Both the position numbers and the translations under genes were made by a program. From NCBI GenBank assembly GCA_037013685.1, contig CM072891.1, positions 13,678,501 through 13,742,500 of the forward strand: a stretch of 64,000 bases of DNA, read 5' to 3'. Shown here one piece after another: positions 47,411-59,548 of the stretch (its first letter is position 1; every line of letters starts with the position of its first letter). A model generated the notes under the pieces. The model was given only the letters and a program-made list of their open reading frames with translations, ran no database searches and was not told where the DNA came from. Source of the DNA: Acridotheres tristis. Its lineage: Eukaryota; Chordata; Aves; Passeriformes; Sturnidae.

Positions 47411-49134
47411 CACAGCCTAGAAATTGCTTTGAAATAATATTGCTCTTGTCAATATGAACAGTTATTTAAGACTGTGCTGCTGTGAGAAATGGTTCTGTTT
47501 TCTTCTACCTCTCAAGTTCTAACTCAAGCTCGGGAGTTTTTAATTTTTCTCCTAAATTCACTGGTGGAATCATAAGCTGCTCTGCTAGACTTGAATGCTG
47601 CCTTCTAATGCTATCCTTATGCAAGGTTGTTGCAGAATAAATGGAAGCTTCCAGTCTTGGCAGATCTAAAAACAAAGCAGGCTTCTATTCACATGAAAAA
47701 TGTCCTTGTCAATAACTTTTCTTCATAACTACTGCAACTCTTCCCTTTAAGGCATCAACAAGTTCAGCCACAGTAGAAGACTGCTGAAATCAATTCCTGT
47801 CAATGAATTCACACCTTTTTGCAAAGCTGGTGACACATTTTTCTTTATCTACTCAGTGGTTCCCATTGTAAAAAAGGCAAATTTTCTGACAACCCTTCAG
47901 TCTTAAGAGGGTGGGCAACAGGACCCCCTTGTAGCTATTTCCAGAGATACAGCAAGGACTTTCCTTCCCTCACCATACAGACTCCTTCAGTGGGTTGTTG
48001 AGACACCGTAACAGTCAAGTTATTGGAAGTGAACATGTCTTCCCTTGGGCACGTAATTGGATAAAAAGTGCAGAGTTTGCAGTCCTAAATGAGCTGATGA
48101 ACCTGGTTATCTATGATCTAACACACCACAGAATGTCCAATTAAATCTGTCCCAAAACATCTGATTTCTCAATCGAATTGTTATTCTGGTACATGTTATT
48201 AAAACATCTCACTGTTTGAATGTCAGCATTGCTACACAATTATCTCTGTTGCAATTTTAAAATTTATTCCAGTGAAGATTTTTCTTGTACTGGAGGTAGA
48301 AATTAAGGATACAAAAGGCTTTTTGTGCCATATCTTAGATGGGGTACTGCAATCTGTAGGCTGTCAGTTCTAATACTGCAAAAGTAACCTTTTGATCTGT
48401 ACAAGGAGATGCTTGATATAACTGGTAGCCTCATTTCCAGCCATGTCACAGAAATCAGAGATTTTGATCAAAAAACTTAAATCTCTTCCTGTATTCTGAT
48501 TTATCCACTAGGTGCATGGAATAGGTGATCCTTTAAAAATCAATCTTTAAGAAGAATTATAAAGTGTACTTTGCTGCCCAGGATGATCATTCCCATGGAA
48601 TAACATACATTTTCATTAATGGTGAACCACGTGACACAGTGAATGGATGCAAGGGGGGAGGGAATCTCTCTCCCATGTTTCCTCTACATGTCCTTTTTAT
48701 GTCTTTTGCTCTGCAGAGAGAGACTCCCAAGAAAAAAACAGCAGTTCTTTCACTGGCCTTTCTTAGAAGACAATTACAGGATCGAAGGAATTAATGAAAT
48801 GCCAGATTAGACTGCTGGTGTTCATTAACAGATTCAGTGGCAACCATTACCTTTTCTTTTTAAAGGAAGCTTAAACATCACACAAAACACCTGTCTAATT
48901 GTGCAGTAATGCACAGAAATTAGCTGTGGTGGAAATTTCTTTCTGACCCTCACATGTTTGGCATTGTGCCATGGAGCATCAGATTTGCTTATCCTAAATA
49001 TAACCAAATGCTAGTCATAAGTGTATTTAACTGGGAGTTTTTTCTTTAATTTATTGCATTGCACTTGCAACTTTCTGTGGTTGACATTTCCACAGTCTGA
49101 CTGTAAATGAAGGGTTTTGTAAATCTCAGTTTGG
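47411..49134. other. Non-coding unique sequence
   Basis: No gene, RNA or mobile element is supported. The sequence is AT-rich with few open frames above 60 codons. Confidence 0.6.
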
Positions 49135-49149
49135 GCATAGATTCTATGC
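49135..49149. repeat. 15-bp palindrome with single-base centre
   Basis: GCATAGA-T-TCTATGC has two perfect 7-bp arms around one base. Confidence 0.85.
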
Positions 49150-49220
49150 ATAAGATGTCAAAAGGAGTTCATATTAGGCATTTAAAAGTCAAATAGGTTG
49201 TAGAATCGATGTATGTAGGT

Positions 49221-49295
49221 ATTTACTTGTTTTAAAACGAGTTGAGTGGATTTTAAAATGAGTTTTGAGTGGATTTACTTGTTTTAAAATGGGAC
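49221..49295. repeat. Short degenerate tandem duplication
   Basis: ATTTACTTGTTTTAAAA occurs at 49221-49237 and again at 49273-49289. Between them TTTTAAAATGAGTTTTGAGTGG echoes the TTTTAAAACGAGTTGAGTGG of the first copy. This is local duplication of a roughly 26-bp AT-rich unit with indels. Confidence 0.85.
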
Positions 49296-49870
49296 ATAAG
49301 AAAATCTTGCAAATTTCAGATCTGGAGGAAGCATGGGGCCAACTGTTGGGCACTGCAGCAGTGCTCCACAGAATGGTACACACTCTGTGAGACACATGTC
49401 TGAAAGCACTGGCCCCGTGGGTTCCTCTCCACCAGCTGCAGGAGCCACAGCTGAGTACAGGGATCCACCCAAATAGGACATGCTGCAAACAATACAGTCT
49501 CACTCTAACTTGTATCAAACTAAATTCTGAAAAGTTAATGTATATTTGGTATGCAGGAGAAGCTACCTCCTAGAAGCCAGAAGATACCCAAAACCCTAGG
49601 TAGATCTGCATTGTGGAAGAGCCCATGGCCTTGGATGTAATGCAGGGTGATACTAACACCTCTGAAATGTTCCTCAGAAGTTGTTTTCCTTCTCTTCTGA
49701 TCTCCATTATGGCAGTGCTTGAGACCCCAGCCAATGCTATATTTGCAAAGCAGTCACTCTTCCTGCACTAAGCACATTTTTAAAATAAGCTTGAAGAAAA
49801 AAGCTCAATGGGAAAAGGGAAAGGGAACACTCTGTATCCTATTCCATTCAATTACAGCCAGGGGAAAGCA

Positions 49871-49935
49871 GAAGGAAAGACAACCTTAAGAAGTCATCTA
49901 GCCTGTCCTCTCGCCTGAAGGCAGTGGGTACCATC
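49871..49935 (-). mobile_element. Possible CR1-like LINE 3' fragment (antisense)
   Basis: GGAAAGACAACCTTAAGAAG then TCATCTAG at 49873-49900, followed by CGCCTGAAGGCAGTGGGTACC, resembles the antisense 3' end of amniote CR1. That is a GGAAGGGACCTTAAAGATCATCTAG block followed by a CCTGCCATGGGCAGGGACACC block, given from memory. Only about 60 bp align by eye and flanks are lost, so this is a low-confidence call. Confidence 0.4.
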
Positions 49936-50459
49936 TCTTAATTTGATACACAATGAGCAGAAATTAAATGGGTTGAAGGATTGCTTTTTTCCTGCCAGGA
50001 CTTACCAAAAAAATGATAGTTTTCACTTCATGGGTTTAAAGCTGATTTAGGCCTCTTCACTGAGAATGGTTGATCCATTTTGTTGATCAAAATCACCAGT
50101 CATTTTCATTTTAAAGTAATGGCATATCAAAGAACAATTTTTTCTCCTCAAAAGACAAATGAAAAAGATCAATCTTCATTCACTTTGCTAAAAAGTTTTA
50201 AATCAATACAGTGAAAAATAACTGCTCTGACTTTTTCTGTATGTTAGACCTAAGCTCAGCCCTTTTCTGTTTCTATTTACAATTGTCTTTAGATGGATTT
50301 TTGGAAAGATTTCTGTTTTTCTTTTATAAAACTATCTCTTGCTATTTTATCCTTGTGCAGTGGTATTTTTCTGTATAGTCCACTCGTGTCTTTTATGCCG
50401 TTGAATTTCTTTGAGCTTTCCTGTCTTTCTTTTCTATTTGCATTTAAACTAGCCTAAAG
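49936..50459. other. Non-coding unique sequence
   Basis: No gene is supported; AT-rich. ATTTTG-TTGAT-CAAAAT at about 50077-50093 is a small inverted repeat. Confidence 0.55.
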
Positions 50460-50700
50460 TTTCTGCTCTCTTTAATTCCTTAACTTGTGCCATTTTATTG
50501 CCATGATTAAGTAGCTGTCCCTAGGCAGCAGCAATGAAAATGCAAGCTTTCCCATCACATTCACTTATCTGGTACTTGCTGGAGTTAAGATTAATTATAG
50601 TTGTCAGCGCATAACTAAAATCACAAATGTCAATTTCCTCTTTTCACGTTTTTCGCTGTCAGAATAAATTGCATAATCATCACTTAATGCCAAGCTCTTG
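50460..50700. promoter_or_regulatory. Candidate conserved regulatory element
   Basis: The segment is free of long open frames and dense in motifs typical of developmental enhancers: CCATGATTAAG, GATTAATTATAGTTGTCA, TCAGCGCATAAC, AATTGCATAATCATCACTTAATG (octamer, C/EBP and homeodomain-like) and TTTTTCGCTGTCA. Only cross-species conservation could confirm it. Confidence 0.28.
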
Positions 50701-51775
50701 TTTCCCTAATAATCCCTAATAATATGCTGCAGCCAAACGTTTACCAAGGGGAGCCCAAGGAAAACACACGAAACCTGAGAGGGTAAATACACCATGGGAA
50801 AGCACGAGCGTGATAAGGCTGGTGCCACAGCTGGAGAGAAACCTGCACAGTTCACTCCAGAACTGAACCTTGCTGGAAAGGGCTTCCACGGGCCACAGAG
50901 GTGGGCTCTGCCCTGTTGGGCGTGATTGCTCAGAGAATGAACACCTTGGGAGGCAGCCTGTGGTACATGTCTCCCTAGAAAAATGGCCAGCAATCAGCCA
51001 GGATTTTTCACAGGTCTTTGCCAGGGAGGAGTTGTGCGGGTCCAGGAAGAGATCCTGGCTGGAAATGCCTGACAGCAGCCAACATCTTCAATGTGAGCAG
51101 TTTGTGAGAGCTCTCCACTGAAAACTTGCTTTCACCACCTCCCGAGCATCTCAGTGTGCCTGCCACCAGATTTGGTATCCTGCAGGGCTGTGTCACTTTG
51201 GATTTGACAAAATTAGAACGTATCTGTAACAGACTGCCCTGTTAACGTGTTCTGTTCATGTGGCTCATGTTCTTGATACACAAACTGACCTTCTAAGCAT
51301 GTAGATGGATCATGGCCCAAGGATGTAAATGAGAAGCTTATTTCCAAGTTAGGATCCCAGAAAAGACATCAACACATAATTCACTTTGTTGCCCTAAGTC
51401 CCTGCTCAATCCCATCCTGCACACTGATGTCAACCCTGAGAATCACATACTAGCTGTCCCCACAATCTGTCTTTGTGCTGGTTTTTAGACCTTACTTCTC
51501 TTTGTTTTCTGTCTTAGTGATGTTAGTCAAAATCTATTAAAATATGTATTCCCATGGCCTTTAACAGAGGACAACTGGGGAAGTAATTGCCCCTTGTATC
51601 TTTACTCCATGTCTTGCTCAGATATCAACTTCTTCTCAGAAAAATTCCTCTCTTTCCTCTAACCTTCCAGAAAGGACTCTCAGGAAATTCATCTGCAGTT
51701 GTGGGTACCTGCAGCTAGATGATGTTTGTCTCAGCTTTTGACAAACTGGAATGCAATCTTCTCTTTTTATCTTCC

Positions 51776-51778
<3 letters not shown>
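50701..51778. other. Non-coding unique sequence
   Basis: No gene is supported. Overlapping frames on both strands at 50706-51196 carry no motif. Confidence 0.55.
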
Positions 51779-51810
<32 letters not shown>

Positions 51811-51812
51811 AA
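51779..51812. repeat. (AAAAC)n pentanucleotide repeat
   Basis: About five perfect AAAAC units are followed by A7. It resembles the A-rich tail type of simple repeat; no retroposon is visible before it. Confidence 0.93.
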
Positions 51813-54800
51813 CTTCAGAGATTTACCATTAAAAGAAATAAAAACATATTTAAAAGTGAAAATCCAGAATCTCCTATGAAAATCCTGTACTTCAGCTCCC
51901 AGCTCTTAAGCTGGAGAGTATATTCAAATCTTGACTCATATTTGTCAGTCCTTTCATTTTCCTAGTGCTTTCTAAGCAAATTTCCCATTAAAAAATAAAA
52001 TTAATTCTAGTATCAAATTCATTCACAGAGGTCAGCACTACAAAGTGAGAGAAATATATGACTTTTGACCTGGTATATCAATAGTAGTCTTGTGTGTAAA
52101 CCAGAATGAAAATGCCACTGTAGTCAAGGCCTTTTGGTAAAGTTACTGTTTCCTTTCCAGTTCCTTGGTTTAAGTGGATTTTTAAAGATCAATTGCCATT
52201 ACTCTTCTTTATTTTTAGGCCAAGTTGTTTGAGTTTTTTATTGTTGTCTGCTGTCGTCAGAAGCTTAAGGTGCCTAATCTCAAAAACTCAGGTTTAGGTG
52301 TACTTCAGACAGCAGTTGTTTAAAAAACTGGACCTGTAAAGGAACTTTGCTCAGCTTCCGACATTTGGAAAGATCTTTGACATCCAATATACAGGAAACC
52401 TCCAAAACTCACTGTCCTCAGAAGAACCTGTCATACTGAGCAGACAAGCAGGGTGAAGAATCAGAGCAGAGGAGCTGGTGGGGGATTTGCAGAAGGGAAC
52501 AGGATGTTTTGGAGGCACTGCAGCAACAGGAACATCTGGGTCTGGTCCGTGCCCCTCACCGGGCAGCAGCAAGGCATCCTTCAGCCCTTCAGCCTGCAGG
52601 GTGACCACCCTGAAAACGTGTGGCTAAATTACTGCACATTACATTGCATGCAGAAATAAACCCCCACACCTTGTAAAGTCAGATACTTAAGACTCTTGGA
52701 AGCAGTTCACTGTCGTGCTTGGCTCCTATGGGTGTGACAGCACTTCTTTAGAGACACGGGGCAAGGGAGTCCTTAGCAGAGGTACTGGCCAGATGCCTTG
52801 TTTTCTTTCTGATTTGGCTGCTTTGGCTTTGTCCCAGACCCTTATGAAGTGTTCTGGGAAGCTGGTATGTGAAAGGAGAGAGGCAGAAGAGCTAGGATGA
52901 TGTTTCACAGTGCATGTGCTAAATTCAACTGCCAGCTTTGACTGCTTTCCCACAGACAGCACTCTTCCCAAACCCTTCTCCCCAGTCTCCTAATCCTCCA
53001 GCCCTTTCTGAGGGCTGTGGTGTAGCCGAGGCAGCAGCAGTGGCGAGACTGGGGAGCCAAGCATTTCCATCCCACCTTCCAACAAGTAGAGCTGCTCCCC
53101 TCCTGGCCCCCCATCTGCCCCACAGCCCATCAAACATACCCTTGTGATTAATGGAAACGGTCAGAGATAAATAGCTGACTGACTCCAGCACGGGAGGAGC
53201 AGATCATGGAATTATTTGAATAGAGGCAGCATATCAAACAGTGTAACAACTTGGCTTGATGTACTTCCTATGGCTTCTTTTCTTCATAGAAAGCTGTATG
53301 CATGCTTTTGGGCATATGCCTACTGGCTGCAGTGACAGGATAGAGAGGGAACACAGAAAGGATGAGCTTTCTCTTCTGCATTGTGTCAGGAGTAACAAGC
53401 TGCCAAGATGAAAAGGGGCCACATGAGATCCCGCTGCTCCTTTCTGGGGCTTGTGGCAGCAAAAGCCCAATGTTACTTCACCCTTTAAAAATGCAAAGTG
53501 TGTTTGGGACAAGAGAGGTACCAGTAAAGAGAACAAGCAGCAGAAAGTGGGTTATTTTTATTCTCCTAATGAGTTACTTCTCCAGGCAGGCTTGTCTAAG
53601 GGAATCGTGGCTCCCTGAAGACAAACCTCCCTCCCATCATTCTCTTACATGGGTCACATACTTGAACAATATAACTCATAGTTTGGTTTATTTTATTTTT
53701 TAAAAAGCTTTTCTTTTTTAATGCTGTCAATCCAAAGCCTTCCATAACAATAGAATCTGTCAATAGCTTCCAGATCTTCTCACACTTCCCACCAAAAGCT
53801 CTTTAAACATTTGTAATATTCAAAATTGTGATAATTAGCGTTTTGCCCCGTCTTGGGTGATGTCATTTTCACTGGCTGATACAGTAAGAGTAGCTCAGCA
53901 TGCTAGCTCTCCAACTGGTGAGGAATACTTTTCTATCTGTAGGAATGATAATGTGTACTATCATCCTCTGCACTGCAAGAGAGATCAAGGCTGGGGACAG
54001 AGACGCTGTTTCCTGGCTGGAGAGCTTTCTTTTGTCGCAGTAGGGTAATCACTGGCCAAAAAATGCTGCTACTAATTTTTCAGTGTTTCATGTATGCTGT
54101 TAAAATCTGTGAAATGCTGGAGACTTGCATGTTTCTTTGTGTATCTCAGCCTAATCTGAACTTTTCCAGCAAGCAAGCAATACAACATGACATCAGTGCT
54201 TTAATTTGCAAAATCCCTTGCAAACCACTTCTAGTATTTGTGACCAGCTGTTGATTAACGTATGAATCCTAATCCTATTCCTACTCAATACAGAAGCAGT
54301 TTTTTTCTCATATCAATGGCACTGTGGAGGTTCCTGGATCTCATCTCTAGCCTCTCTGTAAGGCTGAGGGTAGCACACAGAGTGAACAGCAAGGGTTACA
54401 GACATACAGCCTGGTAGCCATGAGAGCCAAGCTAGCAGGATGTAAGGCCTCCAGCACTGCCAGCTCGTGTGGACAGTTTTATGTGCCGTTTCTCTGCCTC
54501 CTGCTTCACAGGCGGGATAAACTGTGTGTGGAAGGAGCCAAGAACACATTTTATATGAACATCATGTACTGTAGGAAACATGTCTCTGCCATCTTCCAGC
54601 CTTGGTTCCTTTTTAATAAGAAGTTCGCCACTCAAGAAAATTTCATTTCTTCCTAGTCTGTATTTTCGAAGTATCAAGACTCATATGAAGAGGTTGTTAA
54701 CAGACTATAGGGGCTCAGTGTCCACAGCACATACTGGGTGGGAGGCAGATGGCTTCAGAGAGATGTGGGTTGATGTTAGCCCAGTGGAGCTGTGGGGGCT

Positions 54801-55052
54801 TTTCCAAAACAGCAGCTGGGCTGGTGTGTGCCCAACAAGTGTGTCCCCAAGGCCCTTTGCTCACTCTGTAGGCAGGTAGCTCTCTCCTCCTCTACAGCTG
54901 GGACTGCTCTGGCTCTGTCTGTCCTAGGGCACATGACCCTCCACCCCATCTTTTTCGGCTGTGCATTTTGGTGGCTGCAGATGCACTTACAAGATGGAAG
55001 CTTACATGCTTTCTCAGCAGTGAAGTTCCGTGACGCCCCTCACTCCTGGGCC
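51813..55052. other. Non-coding unique sequence
   Basis: I see no supported gene or transposon. Frames of 60-144 codons (for example 52925-53191 minus, 53362-53703 plus, 54792-55226 plus) have no recognised domain and overlap opposite-strand frames. The stretch 53690-53860 is AT-rich and frame-poor, with GTAATATTCAAAATTGTGATAA-type sequence that could be regulatory. Confidence 0.5.
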
Positions 55053-55124
55053 TTCTATTATGTGAATGATATAATAGAAATAGCCTTTTCCCTTATCCAG
55101 GGAAAAGGACTAAGCACGTTTTTT
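55053..55124. repeat. Two adjacent perfect hairpins followed by a T6 run
   Basis: Hairpin 1 pairs TTCTATTAT (55053-55061) with ATAATAGAA (55071-55079) around a 9-base loop. Four bases later hairpin 2 pairs CCTTTTCCCT (55084-55093) with AGGGAAAAGG (55099-55108) around a 5-base loop. A T6 run follows at 55119-55124. On the plus strand the layout could suit a small structured RNA ending at a pol III-type T run, but there is no A/B-box promoter or known RNA family that I recognise. The stems are too short for an H/ACA snoRNA. It may also be chance or a structured element inside a larger transcript. Confidence 0.8.
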
Positions 55125-56859
55125 ATTCTGAAAGCAAAGGTCTTTTCTTGTACAGATGGGTTAAACACGAGGGAAAAGATGTATTTTTTGTCAGCTCAAA
55201 GTCAAAGTTTTCTGTTTAGGAGCTAGGGCTTTTACCAGTGTGTATTGATGTATACATCTAGATTCAATATGAGTACTAGGAAAACCTGTCCTATTTTGTC
55301 TAAGGAGATACCAGGGAGATACTAAAGGTTGAATTAGTGCTTTTTTTTTTTTTTTTCCTTTGCCTGGAGTTAAATCAATTCCAGACTCTATTAATTTGAG
55401 TAAATGCCCTTGGTCCCACTGCCTGGCTATGCAGAGCTATTGTATAACAACTAATTGGTCTGTGTGTCCCCTTCAATAAGGTAAGGCTGCCATAGACACA
55501 GGGCTCGTGGAGCCCATAGGAGATGCCTGGCAGGGGGGAGCCGTGACACGAGGGGGATTCAGCACAGCCCCTCTGTGCTGTGTTCACCTCTGCAGGCAGG
55601 GGCTGCAGCACTCCTCGGGAACAGGCCTGGGGTGAGGGGAGGCAGGAGGGTGAACAGTTCAGAGAGATTATGAACCAAAAGACAAATAAACACCACCCCC
55701 AACCCCATGCTCTGGGGATGGTGAAGGTTTAGCTGTACGTGTTGTGATGCCAGAAGAGGGAAAGTGGGACTTAGGATTCTGAGCAGGGGTGGAGTGGGCT
55801 GGGCTGGAAGCAGCCCAGTAGCCATAGCCTGGCAGCAGAGGCATGGAGGCAAGGAGTCAGTGAGGAGCCTGCTGAGCTGCAGGAGTGGAGGAGAGGGCTG
55901 TGTGGCCAGCCAAACCCAGCCCAAGGGCTTTGCTGTCACTCCCCCAGACAGAGCTGCCATGGCTCTGAGGGTGGGCAGCAAGCAGCCTCTGCTCACATAG
56001 GGATAGTGCTGAAAACTTATTTGCCCCCTCAGTGGGGGGAAACATCCCCTCCAGATGTGATGATGGGGCAACAGCAAGGAGGATGCCACTGATCTGGTGG
56101 CACTGGACGTATCCCCCAGAGCCACTCCCAGGGCTGATCCCTGTCCCTGGGCCCAGGAACATGTGTAAGTGTTAGGCCTGGAGGCTACAAAGGGGGATCC
56201 CAGGAATGAACCTGTTCAAATAAGGCCTGTTCAGCTCTTAACCTGAATAGGATCCCATGTTAGAAAAGAGACTCTTTTCAAAGAGAAGACTGTGTGGCTG
56301 TCCTGGCCCCAGAGAGGACAGCCCTTCTCTCCCAGCAGGACTGTGTCCTGTGAGGGCTTCAGCCTTCCGCTGGGAGATGCTGAGGAGAGAACAAGGACAA
56401 ACATTTCGGCTGCAGGAGGGTTTCCTGATGGGGCACTGGGGCCAGGTTTTGGCTCACAGGTTTAATAATTGACACTAGGAGTAATTTTGGCTTCCTTGGG
56501 GCTTCATTCCCCTGTGAGCCTCCCTACCCACCCTCCAGCACCCTGTGGGCTTGGGCCAAAGCTGGACTTGGGCCCAGCACTACAAGTGGCCCCAGGGCAA
56601 AGACCAGGACCTGCCAGCCAACTTCACCCATGCCCAGGGCTGATACAATGTCCCCATGTCCTTTTGCTGCAACACGATGAGAGGATGAATCTAGCACAGC
56701 TTTTAGTCCTTTGGTGCCACCATTTCTTTTTCCTTAGACAAGAAACGAAGAGCTCTGCTGCCACTAACACAGGGGTGGACTGATGCTTTGCCCATCATGA
56801 TGCTTGAAAGCAGCCACTGCTTTCTCCCACATTTGATTCTACGCTGCCATGGATGTCCT
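55125..56859. other. Non-coding unique sequence, GC-richer in the second half
   Basis: No gene is supported. A T16 run lies at 55341-55356. From 55500 to 56660 the sequence is GC-rich, CpG-poor and open on both strands (a 188-codon minus frame at 55559-56125), with no domain recognised. Confidence 0.5.
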
Positions 56860-57414
56860 TCATCAGTTGTGATAAATCTGCAATTAATAAATATCAGGCA
56901 GACGAATAAAGATGTTATTAATCGGGTGAAAAAGATTAGGCTCCCTCACCGACAACAGTGGGGAGAGGAAGGCTGAGGGGAGAAAGGGGAGGAAGTGGGT
57001 ATGCTGAGAGCACAGAAAAAGGGAGAGCAGGAAAGGACAGAGAGAGGGGACAGGCAGTGTGAAAAGAAGGAAGAGGAAGGAAGGGCTAGATGGAGAGGAT
57101 GAGACACAGGCACTAAGGAATGGATACCAAGGAGGACAAAGAGCGGTGTGGGGTAGATGGAGGGAAGGCATGAATGTGCTTGCAGAAGAATACACACTAA
57201 TTCTTGGAATATGCCAGTCCCTTAAATCACAGCCACAGGAGGAGACCCATCCAAGGCTGGGGAGCCCCACGGACTCTGGGTGACAGGCCCAGGGTCTTTC
57301 CTCAATAAGAGACTGAGCAGAGACGGGAAGGCTTGAATCCCTGCGCCTCCTCTGAGGGCTAACATTTCTCTCCCTCTTTCTTTTCTTTCTTGTCTTAAAC
57401 TTGAGAAAATCAAA
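56860..57414. other. AT-rich motif block then purine-rich low-complexity DNA
   Basis: The stretch 56870-56945 contains TTGTGATAAATCTGCAATTAATAAATATCA and TTATTAATCGGGTG-like sequence, reminiscent of an enhancer with homeodomain sites. The stretch 56955-57165 is strongly purine-rich on the plus strand; the Ser/Leu/Pro-rich minus-strand frames across it are compositional. No gene is supported. Confidence 0.45.
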
Positions 57415-57560
57415 AAAGAAAGCAAGTAAAACAAAAGCTCCTTTGCCTTAATTAAATTACTCAGCCGCCCTCTGGGGTTGACACTGGGGATACATGAGGC
57501 TTTTGTGTAATATCTGGAGGAATTCTCCCGCCGCCTCCCGCCTCCCCCTGCCCTGTCCTG
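57415..57560. promoter_or_regulatory. Candidate regulatory element
   Basis: TGCCTTAATTAAATTACTCAG (57445-57465) holds overlapping homeodomain cores. It is followed by a CCGCCCTCTGGGG-like block close to a CTCF-type core, and then CCCGCCGCCTCCCGCCTCC, a GC-box-like stretch. The region 57520-57990 has about 18 CpGs, more than the surroundings, but by hand count its observed/expected ratio stays below 0.6, so I do not call a CpG island. Confidence 0.25.
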
Positions 57561-57583
57561 GGGACAGGCGGGAGGATTTCAAA

Positions 57584-57611
57584 GGGGAAGGGAAAGGAAG
57601 GGGGAGGGGGG
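57584..57611 (+). other. G-quadruplex motif
   Basis: Four G runs (GGGG, GGG, GGGGG, GGGGGG) are separated by loops of 2, 7 and 1 bases within 28 bp. This meets the usual G3+N1-7 rule. It sits just downstream of the GC-box-like stretch. Confidence 0.85.
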
Positions 57612-59540
57612 TAAGCTAATAGGGATGGGAATTATTCTGTGATGGCTGGAGGGATAAGAGAAAAAAGGGAAGGAAAGTCGCTGCTGAAATTGAAAGCCGA
57701 TTCCCTGCGCTGGCTCGAGGCAGTGCTCTGACCTGAGGTAACTGCCCTTTTGCCAGAGACACAGGCAAAGTTCAGGGCACAGGGAAAGCTGCATAAATAT
57801 GAAGTCTTTATCGGGGGATGATCCGCTGCCTCAGGACGTTCCTGCCCGCTTTGGACGCAGCGTGACGAGGCAAGGCCAGCTCTCCATGGCCACCAGCACC
57901 GGGCAGGGCTCGAGGCAGCCTGGCCCCATTGCTGTGCAGCTATTCAGGAGCAGCTGTGGGGCTCTGCCTGAGCAGGGATGCTGCTGGCAGCCGAGCCAGG
58001 CCATCCTGCAAGCTCCCAAGAGCATCCCTACTGACCCAGGCAGCAACATCATCATTCCACATCTGCTGCAGCAAGCACCCTGAGTCCCACCAGAAGGTCA
58101 GCAGTGGGAAAACCAGCTCCCATGAGCAGCAGGGTTCATTCAGAGAGGTCACTGATGTTTTTTATCAGTATGTCCCCCAACCCTATGCAGAGCATGTCGT
58201 GGAGATGCTGCAGCAAATGCATTCTATGCCAGAAGGATTGCTTCTACACTGGTGCCATTGCTGGACTTGTTTGAGAGCTGTGGTTCTCTTAGCCAGAATC
58301 TCCCATTGGCAAGATCCTACATCTTCCCCTCTGAAGCCCGGGTGAAGGGAGCTTTGTTTTGCACCTTCTTTTTGGCCTGAAAAAAGAAGCCCATATCTGT
58401 GCTTGAAAGAGAAAGGCACCCTTCACATTAGGAGTAGTCTGCAGTCAATGGTAGTTGAGTCCATGTGGGACTTGCTGGATCCTTTCCACCATCTCCCCAC
58501 ATACCCCCAGCATTTTCCAGCTCCCAGAGTCCCAACATCAGGTTTGATCAGTGGATTTTGGGGAGGTAACTGTGCTGTCTGGAACTGGGGCAGTAACCCA
58601 TAAACAATCGATGCAAACAGAAGGAGCAGGGACTGCATACCAGCACCAATTCCCTTTTACTTACTGTTGGGAAGGAATATTTCTGGGAACAAAGAACATC
58701 TGGGCTGTAGGCTGAACTGGGCTTTATATGATGAAGCTTGTAATACTGTCCCATCTGGAGAGCAGCTCCAGTGAGCTCTGTGGGGAGATAAGAGACAGAG
58801 TCAACCATAAATCCACTCCTTTAAGCATGACAAGTGTGTGCCTCATATTCCAAAGAGAGGAGGGGGAAAAGTAAGTGGAAACATTTTTCTCTGTGCTGAA
58901 CACACGCAGAGCTCAAAAAAGGCTCGTCCCTCCATAGTGTGATGGGAGGTTGGTAAGCATGGAGCACCCCCAGGGTGCCAACAAGAACAGTCAAAGTCTT
59001 TTTCTGCAGTGACAGCTTCATTCCCGAGTGACAGTCAGGCCTGGCAGGGATGCGCAGGAGCTGGAGGATGCTGCCACACACACAAAGCCCCTGTGCAGCT
59101 GGAGCTGGAGGCAACTACCACTAGGGCGAGAGAAGAAATCAAAACTTTGGGGCTTCCACCTTGGTGGGGAAATTGGCCTCCCACTTATCAGAGCTTCTCT
59201 GCTGTTTATTGCTAACCGTGATTTATGGCATTAATAACAAAAGCCTTGCAGATGTGGAAGGCCCAGGTGAGGAATCAGGCTGTGAGAGTGGGGCAATAGC
59301 ATCACTGTTAGGGGGAAAAAAATAAAAAGGTGTATTATTTCCCCAAGTGAACTATGTTCAAATGAGCTCTTGCACTTTGTACCCAATGGACTGGCAGCAC
59401 ATTTCAAACACACACCTTGCAGATGGCATGTGATGCTCCCTGCAGTGGACTGCCTCCCCTGCAGCAGTGTGGCCCCACGATCAGCCCACCCAGGTAACCC
59501 ATGTCTGGTGAGCACCTGTGTCAGCCAGCTTGGGGGAAGG
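57612..59540. other. Non-coding unique sequence
   Basis: No gene is supported. A plus-strand frame from ATG at 57799 (94 codons) follows a CATAAATA sequence, but the translation matches nothing I know. Overlapping frames at 57929-58345 and 58821-59114 are likewise unrecognised. Confidence 0.5.
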
Positions 59541-59548
59541 TATAAATA
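59541..59548 (+). promoter_or_regulatory. TATA-box-like sequence
   Basis: GGTATAAATAC matches the vertebrate TATA consensus well and has the preferred G/C flanks, preceded by GGGGGAAGG. A start site would be expected near 59570-59575, in CTAGGATTTCCC. No gene is seen downstream, so it may be chance. Confidence 0.2.

Noticed and set aside
55559..56125. 188-codon minus-strand frame, Leu/Pro/Ser-rich.
   Set aside because: GC-rich, CpG-poor DNA with low stop density; nothing recognisable in the translation.
56884..57270. Minus-strand Ser/Leu/Pro-rich frame that could look like a signal or membrane segment.
   Set aside because: Direct translation of a purine-rich low-complexity tract.
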